60,000 nt of DNA, from the NCBI RefSeq assembly GCF_964355755.1, contig NC_092670.1, positions 18,663,201 to 18,723,200 on the forward strand, in the 5' to 3' direction. How positions within the stretch are numbered: position 1 is the stretch's first letter; every line of letters starts with the position of its first letter. The position numbers were made by a program, and so were the translations under genes. Under the pieces are notes generated by a model. It was given only the letters and a program-made list of their open reading frames with translations, was not told where the DNA came from and searched no databases. Shown here piece by piece: positions 1 to 10,200 of the stretch. This stretch comes from Antedon mediterranea. Taxonomy: Eukaryota; Echinodermata; Crinoidea; Comatulida; Antedonidae.

Positions 1-2490
1 CTGTAATTAAAAGCAAAAAATGGCTCAATTGACTTCCAGCCAATAGATTTTTGATTGAATTTAACCATTTATTATGTTATTTTATAAGTGAAAACATTAT
101 TTGTTTCGTTTTTTTTTCTTCTACGGAAGTGATCAACTTTATTAAATCTACAAAATAACCTAATAAAAGTCTGATTTAATCAATCTTCATTTTTAATATT
201 TTTGGGGGACAATACATCTTTAACAGAATATTAATAGGGTTCCCCACTAGCTACACATCTGGGCATTGCAAGTGATTTGACCAATCACAATTAAGAACGT
301 CACTCCACGTGATTGCCCTACTCATTACCATAGTGCAGGCGCGTAGCTAGTCTACCAGTTTCATGATTTATTTATTAGCAATATATGTACACATTTTCAT
401 ATATATTTTATTGTATAAAAGATATCTTATGTGTGTAATGCGCACTTAAATTGATTAGTACTGGTGGCTGTTAAAAATACAGTTAAGAGAATAAACCGCC
501 TGAATATATTTTTGTGTCTGTAATTGCTGTGTATTATATTAAAAATAACGACTGTTATTTGTGTGTAGCACACATAATGCGACATTTTCCAGCACTTTGT
601 AGTTGCTACCTTATTAACATCTTGCCACTTTTAATTTCCACGTGCCCAGTAGACCGTGTCACAGTGTAGACTGTAGCAACAATGAACGCTAACAACTGTG
701 TTGCCACTTCCAATGCGATTTATTTATTTCAATACCTAGAAATCATAAGTACGGTGATTTCTTTTATTCAAACTTTTCTAGCACTTTTTAACACCAGTTT
801 TGTGTCGTCATCTCCAGCAAAAACTAATACTACGACAGAACACGGTCTTACAACGTAAACTAATATTGTATAGTGTGGAAACAATGAACAAACAAATGTT
901 AATATGTTGCAACTGTCTCCCCCTTTACACCGCCGTAACTTTTTACGTCGTTTACACCGGCCTACATTTTCGCATTCCTGCGTCCCGGGTTACACAATTC
1001 CGGATCAACTCCGCATTTTTTGCTGGCGTTGTATTTTATATTTCTTTATACCATAACGTATGTTACGGTTTGTTTTATTAATACTTTTCCAGCAGGATCT
1101 GGTTTTGTTTCTGGTGTTTCATTATGAGCAAATTAGTTAGGTTGTTAATAGTTGACAATCGAGGCTGTCTGCAAATTGTTAATATAATGACTAATTGATG
1201 TTAATTTTCCCTCGGTTTGTCGTCGTACGGAAATCCTTTAAAATGTCACAGTAGTCGGTATTCACTCATTTATTCGGTGTTCGGATGTGTTCATTCCAGT
1301 TCACTTGTTAGTAAAAATATCGTCTGCCACAATTTAGTTACGTCATCTCCGTCCCCAAATAAGGAAACCCTTAGTGAATAGTACGCACTTCTTTTATTTA
1401 GGAACTGTCAATTGTTTATATCTACAGTGTTGTGCATTATCAATGACTTTACAACGATCTTTTTAATATTATATTATTCAATAGAAATTAGCAAATGTAA
1501 TACCAAATGCATTGATACTACACCGTTGTACAAATGTTACGGGAGTTTGTAAGTGTTGGAAATATCATTCATTGCATTGGAAACCTTATCTCTGTATCTT
1601 GCCACGGAGAACGTTCAGTCGGGTTTCCAAGCTCCAAACAAAACCCCGAGACAACGGATTTAACATAAGTTAGGTAAGTTAATTAATTAGTAAAATATTA
1701 TTACTGTTTGCGGACCTCTTTGCCAAAATCTCACAGACGATCCATTTTAGATTATTTCATCGAATTCCACACTTGGGTTCAACAGCCAGTGGTTCAGAAG
1801 TCTTCGGTATGTTTTCTTTATGTTGGTTGGTATGAGAAGTATAGTTGATATATAATAAGAGTATATAATTTATTAATTGTATAAATAATATTCCAAATTA
1901 ATGTTAGGGAAGAATTGTAAACTCAACTCAACAAAGAAAAAAAAAAGGAATATGGGTTTGAACTCAATTATTAGATATAAAGAATGATGACAATTCCGAT
2001 TGTTGTCTTTTCGTCTATCAGTCTAGTACCGTAATATCCCAAATAACATTATTTTACCGCCGATCAGTTTCCGGACGTGATTCTCATTTTCAATCTTTTG
2101 TTCTCGCTGAGTAATTTAACATGACATAATTAAAGACTTGTATTTATCTTTTACATGTACTACTACAAACCAATGGAATTCATAATAGTTCAATGTTCGT
2201 AGTGTAATTAGTGATGTATTAGTACCAACGACCAACAGTCGTCACACCTTACAGGGTATAGGCCTAAACATTGTATCTGTGGATTAAACTTTTACATTCA
2301 TTTTAACCTATCAACTAATATTAATGGGCAAACGTGTCATTTATATCTATGCATACCGTTAATGATCGATTAAACACCTGAGTAGAATAAACATCGAATT
2401 GTTCGATCATTTCACGGTAAAACCAACTACAACGATATACGTTATTGCGTTTCAGTTGATGTATGCCTATGTAATGCTTTTTTAAACAAA
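1..2490. other. upstream flank of the YeeE-like gene
   Basis: No convincing coding exon is seen. A diverged MITE fragment sits at 237-330. A possible non-coding first exon of the downstream gene could end near 1673, where a consensus-like donor (TTAG followed by GTAAGTT) occurs. A pyrimidine-containing acceptor (GCGTTTCAG) at 2447-2455 lies just before the first coding exon. The open frame near 800-1081 has no recognisable motif and begins on a non-ATG codon. No TATA box or other core promoter can be assigned with confidence. Confidence 0.4.
237..330. repeat. diverged fragment of MITE family B
   Basis: The stretch begins GGGTTCCCCACTAG and contains TGACCAATCAC. Both match the end and interior of the family B elements at 9049-9225 and 38215-38391. 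The rest is heavily diverged and only about half an element remains. Confidence 0.4.
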
Positions 2491-2767
2491 ATGAACAACG
2501 GCGTATCCAGTAGTCATCTTGTATTGCCACACAAATACGCGATGGGTGAACCACACTCTTACATGGTAACAGAGGTGTTAACAGAAGTTGATGCCATGCC
2601 GGATAATGGTGGTATGTCACAAAATGGACATTTAAAATGGAAGATAAACGAACCTAAAGAAGTCCTTAATGAAAACGGCAAACGGATATATTTGAAATTG
2701 TTTGGTAAACTTGTTATCAGTTTGGTTTGTGGAATTGTATTTGGATTTGCTATGGAAAAGGGAAGAG
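2491..2767 (+). CDS. YeeE-like gene, coding exon 1
   Basis: Residues 1-92. The N-terminus is hydrophilic; the first membrane helix is around LFGKLVISLVCGIVFGFAM. It ends AAGGGAAGAG before donor GTATGT, phase 1. Confidence 0.85.
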
Positions 2768-5700
2768 GTATGTAAAAATATATTAGATATATCGAGTATC
2801 TTCAAATCATCTCCAAAATCTAATACGTATCGTCAAAATCATTATCATTTCATCATCATAATCGTAATCCACAACCACAGCCTATTATCTCAACAGTCAT
2901 TCTCATCTCACACTTTGTATGCAGTCTTTCGTCAAGGTTTTTGAATGAGATCATTCTGATCTCTCCCTCTACAGTCATTCAAGGCTGCGACGCTACTCAT
3001 AATTCTTGCTAAGATATTTCAAGTTAATTCTTATTTCTAATTTCAGTCTTTGATCCCAGGGTCATCAGAGGTCAGTTCATCTTTACTAAATTCGTAATGC
3101 TCAAGATGTTTCTGGCAGCAGGAGTAATGAGTCTTTTTCTAATGGGGATCCTCTCTGTCATTCCACAAACAAAGACCTTACTTCAGGTAACAAGGATATC
3201 TCTTGTCTCAACTTACAGTACTAAGGGACTTCTTACAACAACTGCTGGTGGATTTATTTTGGGTGTTGGAATGCAACTTTCAGGATCGGTAAGTTTTAAT
3301 AAAAGACAATAATAGATAAGAAACTGTAACAAAAATCCTATATTCCGAACAAAATTGCTACTGCATTTTAAACTATTATCTTCCTCGTCACTATTGTCAA
3401 TTTATAAAGGCCTATTATTTACACAGGGCGATAATTCGATCGACGATAAATAGATAAACATACCTACATAGCAAAACTCTTGGATGAAAACTTGTTAGAT
3501 TTCGTTTGTGTTATGTATGAAAAAATGCATATTTATCTTTTATCGTCGATCGTTATCGTCCTAGTGTAAATGGAAATAAAACTAAATTGTGGTACAGTAT
3601 TTTGGTATATCGCTAACATTTTAATGATAACCATTTTTTTTTGTATTGTTCTAGTGTCCTGCAATGGTCTTAGTGCAAGTTGGGACGGCAGTTGGGAATG
3701 GCAGTGCATGTAAGTTAAAAAGAGAATATGTCCTAAACAGTGTATTCCAATAAATACACTTTTCGTCTATGAATGAGGGCAATATAAACATACGATTCAT
3801 ACAGAGAGTTGGTGTGCAATATCTAAAATAGTAAAATGTTTGTTGTTTGTTTTTATAGGTGTGACTCTGGTAGCTGGATTACTCGGTGCATTCGTGTATG
3901 GTTTAGTTGAACCCTATCTTACTAAGTTACTGTCACCAAAGAAACCACTCAATAGATTGTTGTAAGTTAAGAGATGGGTTTTACCCTGCTTTGAATGGCC
4001 TATAGCTGTAGCAGAAGTTTTTCTACGTTTTAAATTTTTCTGTAGGCCTACTTATAATAGCGAATTTATCGACCGTATAGTCTACTCAACCGATGAAGTT
4101 ATCATTCAGAATTTGTCTGTATGTGTATATTACATGCCTATTGGAATGAAAGAAAATCGGTTCATTAATAACTTCACAATTAAAAATAAAGAATAATTGT
4201 ATTCTTTTAACATGGGCTGAAATATCAACATGCGCCCTCTGTAGCAATATTTTGCCAAGTACTTCACTCGGTTTCTGAGTGCTTTCATTTATTTATGGTC
4301 TTTTCTCCACATTTGGTTATTTCTTATATTATAACTGAATAGGCTAACTAAGTTAATAAACTTAATTAAGAGTTTGCTTCCACTCTAGGTTGGATGATTA
4401 TCTACCCATTCCGTTTTTTGTGTTGACTTCTGCTGTTGGTTTTCTAATGGTGGCCGCTGTCGTCGGCCTTGAGTTTGCATATCCGTGGAAGGAAGAAGTA
4501 CAAGTGAGTATGCAAAGTATTAGTTATCCACCTTGAAATAATATCCTAGGCATATAATTAGACACCAACTCGTATGTATTTTAGGAAGTCCATCCGTCTT
4601 ATGGGGTTTGCCCTTCAACATTTCGTTTTTTTTTGTTTACAGATCGGAAATGAAACAGTTGGTTGTTTATTTTCTGAATTTGCGTGGCCTCCATACGTAA
4701 GTGGTAAGTGAAAAGTACCGTACTATTCAAGCTTTGGTTTTAAAAATCTATTCATTCATTTCGTTTTATTTCACACTTGATAAGTTGTTACAGATTAATT
4801 GTTCTACAATTGTGTAGAAAACTGTAACAAAAAACATTGCTAACGTTCAGACCCAAAATGGTGATTTTAGAGTGACATAATTTGTTGCCATTTATAGGAG
4901 TTATAATTGGTTGTCTTCAAGTACCACTCATCCTTTTTATTGGAAACACAATTGGCGGAAGTCAGAGCTATTGTACAATAGTTTCTCAACTACTATTTAC
5001 TGAGCGACTGAGGGCAATATCACCGTATCTTTCTCCCTATGCAAGAGGAATTGGTAATTGGTGGCAGGTAACTATGATAGCCCATTAGTGTCATGTCATT
5101 ATATACGAACGTATGTTACTTATGGGCCACCGTAGTATCTATAGGCCTAGTGCGATGAACGAAGAAACGATATGATAGTGTATGATACTGTGTTATGAAA
5201 GATGGCAAGAAAGATAATGCCATGGCCGGACGAAAGACGGTTTTAGATTTTTCAATTTTTCTCATCTAATTCTTCATTTCAGGTGTTTTATGTCATTGGG
5301 GCAATTCTTGGAGGTCTTTTCTCTGCACTGGCGTCTGACTCGATAGCATCTGTTCCTGGGGTTGGCTACGCCTTTTCTTTTGTTGGCGGGTTTTGTTGTA
5401 TTTTTGGAGCCCGCTTGGCTGCTGGATGCACTAGGTATGTTACCATCGACCTCATCACCACCACCATCATCATTACCAGACCATGATCATAATGATGTAA
5501 TTTTGTCGCATTTATATTGTCGCATCTCTAAAGATCTGTCTACACTATCAAACTTTATGTGACAACAAAGTGATGTGCCCATATTATAATGGAATGATGA
5601 TGTCATATTACTACCATATTTGGGAATATCACTATCATATTTGGGCACATCCCACTGTTTTGTCAAATTAGTTTGATAGTGTAGACAGAGCTTTAGGGAT

Positions 5701-5884
5701 ACGCACCGACCATTGTCATCAGATTTGATTTGTTTTCTTTTACAGTGGACATGGTTTATCTGGAATTGGAAGTCTGTCCCTTCTTTCGTTCGCAGCGGTA
5801 CCATCAATGTTTGCCGGCGGCATCAGCGCCGGTTTTATCATGAAGTTCTCCGTTGGAAATATTGATGATTATTACAGTATATAA
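2491..5884 (+). CDS. YeeE/YedE-family (Sulf_transp) membrane transporter, nine exons, complete
   Basis: Spliced CDS joins 2491-2767, 3047-3288, 3655-3709, 3859-3961, 4389-4503, 4643-4703, 4898-5067, 5283-5434 and 5746-5884. This gives 1314 nt, 437 residues plus TAA. All introns are GT-AG and all phases agree. Residues 1-68 are hydrophilic and likely cytosolic or flexible; the rest is a series of hydrophobic helices forming two related halves, as in the YeeE/YedE family. Family signatures seen are FGFAMEKGRVFDPRVIRGQF (about 84-103), GVGMQLSGSCPA with Cys174, and GARLAAGCTSGHGLSG with Cys390. In the characterised bacterial member TsuA (YeeE), conserved membrane cysteines relay thiosulfate, so Cys174 and Cys390 are the probable equivalents. 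A role in thiosulfate or sulfur-compound uptake is inferred from the family; substrate and membrane are not known. The chosen ATG has A at -3, but no in-frame stop lies between it and the possible acceptor at 2455, so a longer N-terminus is possible. It is longer than bacterial relatives (about 350 residues), mainly through the N-terminal extension. Confidence 0.9.
3047..3288 (+). CDS. YeeE-like gene, exon 2
   Basis: Acceptor TTTCAG. Residues 93-173, starting VFDPRVIRGQF and ending GVGMQLSGS. The family motif at the start and a long helix confirm the frame. Donor GTAAGT, phase 0. Confidence 0.92.
3418..3570. repeat. small palindromic MITE in intron 2 of the YeeE-like gene
   Basis: About 40-bp imperfect terminal inverted repeats. 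The left arm begins TTTACACAGGGCGATAA and the right arm, read in reverse complement, begins TTTACACTAGGACGATAA; both continue with CGATCGACGATAAA. Spacer about 65 bp. No coding capacity. Confidence 0.7.
3655..3709 (+). CDS. YeeE-like gene, exon 3
   Basis: A 55-nt exon after acceptor TTCTAG encodes CPAMVLVQVGTAVGNGSA. Its first codon is the conserved Cys174. Donor GTAAGT, phase 1. Confidence 0.9.
3859..3961 (+). CDS. YeeE-like gene, exon 4
   Basis: Acceptor TTATAG. Residues 192-225, a membrane helix followed by YLTKLLSPKKPLNRLL, a basic loop. Donor GTAAGT, phase 2. Confidence 0.9.
4389..4503 (+). CDS. YeeE-like gene, exon 5
   Basis: Acceptor CTCTAG. Residues 226-264, the inter-repeat region and one hydrophobic helix ending in AYPWKEEVQ. 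Donor GTGAGT, phase 0. Confidence 0.88.
4643..4703 (+). CDS. YeeE-like gene, exon 6
   Basis: Acceptor TTTACAG. Encodes IGNETVGCLFSEFAWPPYVS plus one base. Two overlapping donors are seen, GTAAGT at 4697 and GTAAGT at 4704; only the downstream one keeps the frame with exon 7 (phase 1). Confidence 0.88.
4898..5067 (+). CDS. YeeE-like gene, exon 7
   Basis: Acceptor TTTATAG. Residues 285-341, the second-half helix GCLQVPLILFIGNTIGGSQS and a loop ending GIGNWWQ. Donor GTAACT, phase 0. Confidence 0.9.
5283..5434 (+). CDS. YeeE-like gene, exon 8
   Basis: Acceptor TTTCAG. Residues 342-391, containing the family motif GARLAAGCT with Cys390. Donor GTATGT, phase 2. Confidence 0.92.
5531..5694. repeat. 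MITE family A, copy 1
   Basis: Terminal inverted repeats of the form (G)CTCTGTCTACACTATCAAAC at both ends, with the internal words ATGATGATGTCATAT and ACCATATTTGGG shared with eight other copies in the window. It lies in intron 8 of the YeeE-like gene. Confidence 0.85.
5746..5884 (+). CDS. YeeE-like gene, terminal exon 9
   Basis: Acceptor TTTTACAG. Residues 392-437 begin SGHGLSGIGSLSLLS, completing the signature begun in exon 8, then a last membrane helix and TAA at 5882-5884. Confidence 0.92.
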
Positions 5885-7136
5885 GTTGATAATTCACCAA
5901 AGACAATACATGGCATTTGGCCACATTAAACAGGTTCTGAATCAAAGGCTGTGTGTGGGATAAGTCCGGTTTTGTATTTTTTTTTTTACATACGTACGAC
6001 GTCTGCCTCATTTTTAATTCATAGCTATGAATAAACATTATGGATGAATTAAAAGAATAAAATAGTACTGGATCAGATGTTCACTCCTCATTCCCAAGAT
6101 GCATTATTTAAATCACTCGTCTATTGATACGATCGGTCATCTATTCAATGATCATGTGTTACCGACACGGTAACTATCATACAGATATAGCACTGTTATG
6201 AACGTATATTAAGTAGGCCCTAAAAGTGAAATGGAGGAGGAGGTGTATATAGCCCATTAAAAACAATTGGTTTCACCTCTGTAACGTCAAACTGACATCC
6301 ACACCCAAATCACCTTGAAAATTGAAACATTTCTCTAATAATATTCATACGGCAGGTAGTGTGGTTATATCAACTAGTTTAAATAAAATAGAATTTTGAA
6401 ATTTGTATATTTTAAATCACAAGTGCAATATAGTAACCATGAAAATAGTTTTTTTATGTCGTTAGAGAATGTACATTAATCATGTATAGATAGAATAGAA
6501 TTTGAATTACCAAATATCAATTTTATTAATATAAAAAACGAATAATTAATGCCTACTGGATTTTTATTATTATCATCTCAAAATAATGTCATAAGTAATA
6601 AAGTAATAAAGTCATGTTTAAATATAGGAAAGTGATTTCTTTTTTAATTGCATGGTATATTTTAGTTTGTTTATTTAATAGCATTATTACTAATCTATAT
6701 CCATCCAATATAAAAGGAAAAATAATGATTAGAAGATATTAGACTAGCCCCCTCTATATTTCTTAGAGTGACATTTGAGCTCGTCAAAATTCCACCACCA
6801 CCACCAAAAACCACACACAAATTGGAAACCAAAAACAGACGAAGCGACAAGGCTAGCGGAAAAAGATGTTGCCTGGTGGTGTGTAATCAGAAATGTTGTC
6901 TGAACTTACAAAATGTTTTCCATGAATCGTTTTCCAGCTTTGGATTTACTAAAATGTGTCATTTTATCATTACTTTGTGATTAACTACTGTTGGATACAT
7001 GCTTAGGCCTAGATTGTAGAGGAAGGATCGTAGTTTTGGGGTATATTTTTTCTTGGGAGAGCAGAGTGAATGACGCTTGGAACGGTCCTGACTACTTGCT
7101 GATAACCCACCCCGTTATTATTCTCAAAACATCAAA
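5885..7136. other. intergenic region between the two genes
   Basis: Contains the 3' UTR of the YeeE-like gene and the presumed promoter and 5' UTR of the MPRIP homologue. Mostly AT-rich with no coding signature. An ATG at 6991 opens a frame that runs through the MPRIP start to 7173 in another frame; if transcription starts upstream of it, this would be an overlapping upstream ORF. No core promoter motif is convincingly identified. Confidence 0.4.
6030..6061 (+). terminator. polyadenylation signals of the YeeE-like gene
   Basis: Two AATAAA hexamers, at 6030-6035 and 6056-6061, lie about 150-180 bases after the stop codon at 5884. They are the first such signals downstream of the CDS. The exact cleavage site cannot be read from sequence. 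Confidence 0.5.
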
Positions 7137-7283
7137 ATGGGGTTCGCTGACCGGGCAGAAAAGAACCTTATGAGTTCTAAATCATCTTGTAAAGATTTCA
7201 AACCGAACATTTTCAATAAGACAAAGTGTCAAAATTGTTTCAGGACACGGGAGGCACATACTTTGGACAAAAGTGACAGTGAG
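7137..7283 (+). CDS. MPRIP: MPRIP homologue, exon 1
   Basis: Forty-nine codons ending in phase 0 at donor GTAAGA. The ATG at 7137 has a strong context (A at -3, G at +4). A second in-frame ATG at 7170 (Met12) aligns better with the vertebrate start (MSxxK then CxxFxxNIF) but has C at -3. The paired cysteines in KCQNCF are conserved in the family. Confidence 0.88.
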
Positions 7284-10200
7284 GTAAGAAAGTTCGGCTC
7301 GGCCTAGCCTACAACATACAGTCCGTAGTTTAGTAGATTATTCATTATTTAGGCCATTTAGTTAAGTTATTTCATGGTGTGGTGTAGGTCATGTGTTTTA
7401 AATTGATATGGTAAATCATAAATTTAAAAAAAATAATACTAAAATAAAAATCATCTTCTTGAAATGCAGAATTTGGTACACGTTTATTGGGTTTATTGTG
7501 GCATATTATTGGATTCTGTTCTTCATTTAAAAATATAATTATTATTATATTAATTAGACCCAACATCAAACCTAGATGTTCCTTATTTTGTGGTTGTGAT
7601 ATTTATATTGTTTTGATAAATATAGTATCACAATTTTTCACACTTTACTTTTTATCAGGTTTTAGCAGTTTCCTTACCAAATGTAAGTTTATGTTTAATG
7701 TATGCCATACAGTAGATTTCACAGTTTGTGTTATGAATGGTGAATGTTGTATTGCGATATTTACAATTAAACACTTTTTACTTCATCTTTACCACTTTTT
7801 TTACTATAGCTTTTTCGTTTTTTTACTATTGTAAGTTATTTCTTAATTACCAAATCTTCTTTGCAACAGTGAAACATAATCCAGTCTGTGTTTTCTTACA
7901 TAACTTGACATTGACCTTCAAGCAGAATTCATATGACCTATTGACCTTTTAATAGGACAACCTCAATCCTTGAAACTTATAGTTTATGTGACATTAAACA
8001 AAAAGAATTTTGCAGTCTGAGAAGTAAATACAAAATGCTTATTCATTTTCTTAAATGTACACGGTATCCTCCGTCATGTTGCCTCACATCTACAGTATTA
8101 GTATGCAAAGAAGTTTGGTTGTTTGTTATTCAGATCTGCACTAAATGTATTATAAAAATCAACTATTTAAAACTTTTTAGTGAATGCAACTAGTGAAAAC
8201 GTTACTTCAGTGTTTTCTTTCATTCAATATCACTATTTTTCTACCTGTACAGTATTGTGTATATTGTTTTAAAAAATAAAACTATTTGTGATGTCATAAT
8301 AGAGCACTAATTATTTGTATTGGTAGTTAATGGAATATGAATCAACTGTATGTTGTATCTCAGTCATCAATACACACACCTACAGTATAGTATACAGTAT
8401 GTTCACTCTTGAAACAGCATGATTAAATGACTGAGTGCACAACAGTTATTGCAAGATATAAAGCTAATCAAAGTGATCTGAAATTAAGGGGGGCTTTTGA
8501 TTTATGAGTACCTAGGATGTTCATATGTGAATTTATACATACAACAGTATGACTATGAATTTGTCCAAAAAAGGTTCCTACTGTAGAATTGTAAACATTG
8601 GGTCCAAAAACCAAAAATAAATTGCTGTGAACCAAACTCAACATATTCAAATAGTATCAATATTACCTTTGACGTCTTACTGTAAGTCCAGATTCCTACT
8701 GTAGGTCATTGCAAATCCACTTCTCAGTTCCTCATCATTTGAACATTTTATTTGATGTACATCTGTACATGACTCACTTAAAATTATGATGTGTGCACAT
8801 ATTGTATTGTACAGTAAGTTAAGTGAATAAAGATAATTATCTAATTTTCAACAATATGAAGTACTGTAGCAACATCAACAATCAAGTACTACATGTTATA
8901 TATACAGTAATTACTATCAGATGGCAGAGATTGCAGTGTGCATTTTCTAATCGAAGTTCTTGTCCACACAAAATGTTAAATGTTATTGTTAGCTATTTAT
9001 AGTATCATAGTTAATAAAAGTTGTTGTTTAGCTGTCAATCACTGTTAAGCGTGGTTCCCACTAGCGACGCAACACAAGGACGTAACGCAACGCAAGTGAA
9101 TTGACCAATCACAAGCGATGGCTTATTCGCTTGTGATTGCTAACTGTCTATAACTTCGCTTGTCATTGGTTAAAACGCTTGCGTTGCGTTTACGTCCTTG
9201 CGTTACGTTCTAGTGGGAACCAAGCTTTAGTGTACAGTATATTAAGTTTTTCTCGGTGTATGAAATTTATTTTCGTACCATCCAGTATATACTGTAGAAT
9301 GTAGAGCCAAAGATTAGCTGTCAATTATTCTTCAAACTTTATTAGGTTACTTAATATTATAACACAATAATAAAGCTTACACTATGTAACTTACAGTATT
9401 GAAACAAAAGAACTGGTACAGGTAATCTATAATTAAAGATGTGTGTTTTATCTGCAATTCTTGCTATCACATCATGTATCTTATTTTAGAAATGAATCCT
9501 TAATGACAAGAGACTGACAAGTGGAACGTGTTTGATAATCGCTGACAAAACCCAATAACTATGACAGATATAATTAAACTAAATTATATTAAAACTACAG
9601 TACTGACATACAATCAATAATTTTATGAGATACAATATGAAAATTATTGTACAGTAGGTTATATTTTTGTTTAAAGATGAAAGTGGTGGAGGGTGGGGGA
9701 TGTTGGTTGTTAGCAGCTACAGGTACTTAACAGTATGTACAGTCTGTACAGTGTAGGAAATCAATAATAAGCAATGAGTCCATTAATTTTAGTATGCTGT
9801 TTTTAATTTAACACACACTCAATCATGACTATTGACAAGATTTTTAATTTGAAAAAAATGTGAAATTGCAGGTATTATATAGCACAACATTTTGGTAATG
9901 GCTTTTATAGTTATTATTATTATTATGTATAATAATATGGACATTTTTACCTTGTACAGTACAGTATAAAACCAAACCCATGCTAATAAAATTCACTTCT
10001 CAATATTGAACAACTGAAATGACCATATTGTTAATAATTGCAATGAATAGCTTTACAACAGTTCCACAAGTCGACCTGAACACTGCCTAAAACTGACTTC
10101 AACCAGCCATTAAATAGTGCTCTACTAATTTCAGATACTTATCAAATGGGTCAAGAGTCAGATAGCATTTGATAAAGTTTTTTATGAAAGAATCAAATTT

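Noticed and set aside
800-1081. 93-codon open frame upstream of the YeeE-like gene
   Set aside because: Starts on TTG, has no motif and no splice context. Probably untranslated or repeat sequence.
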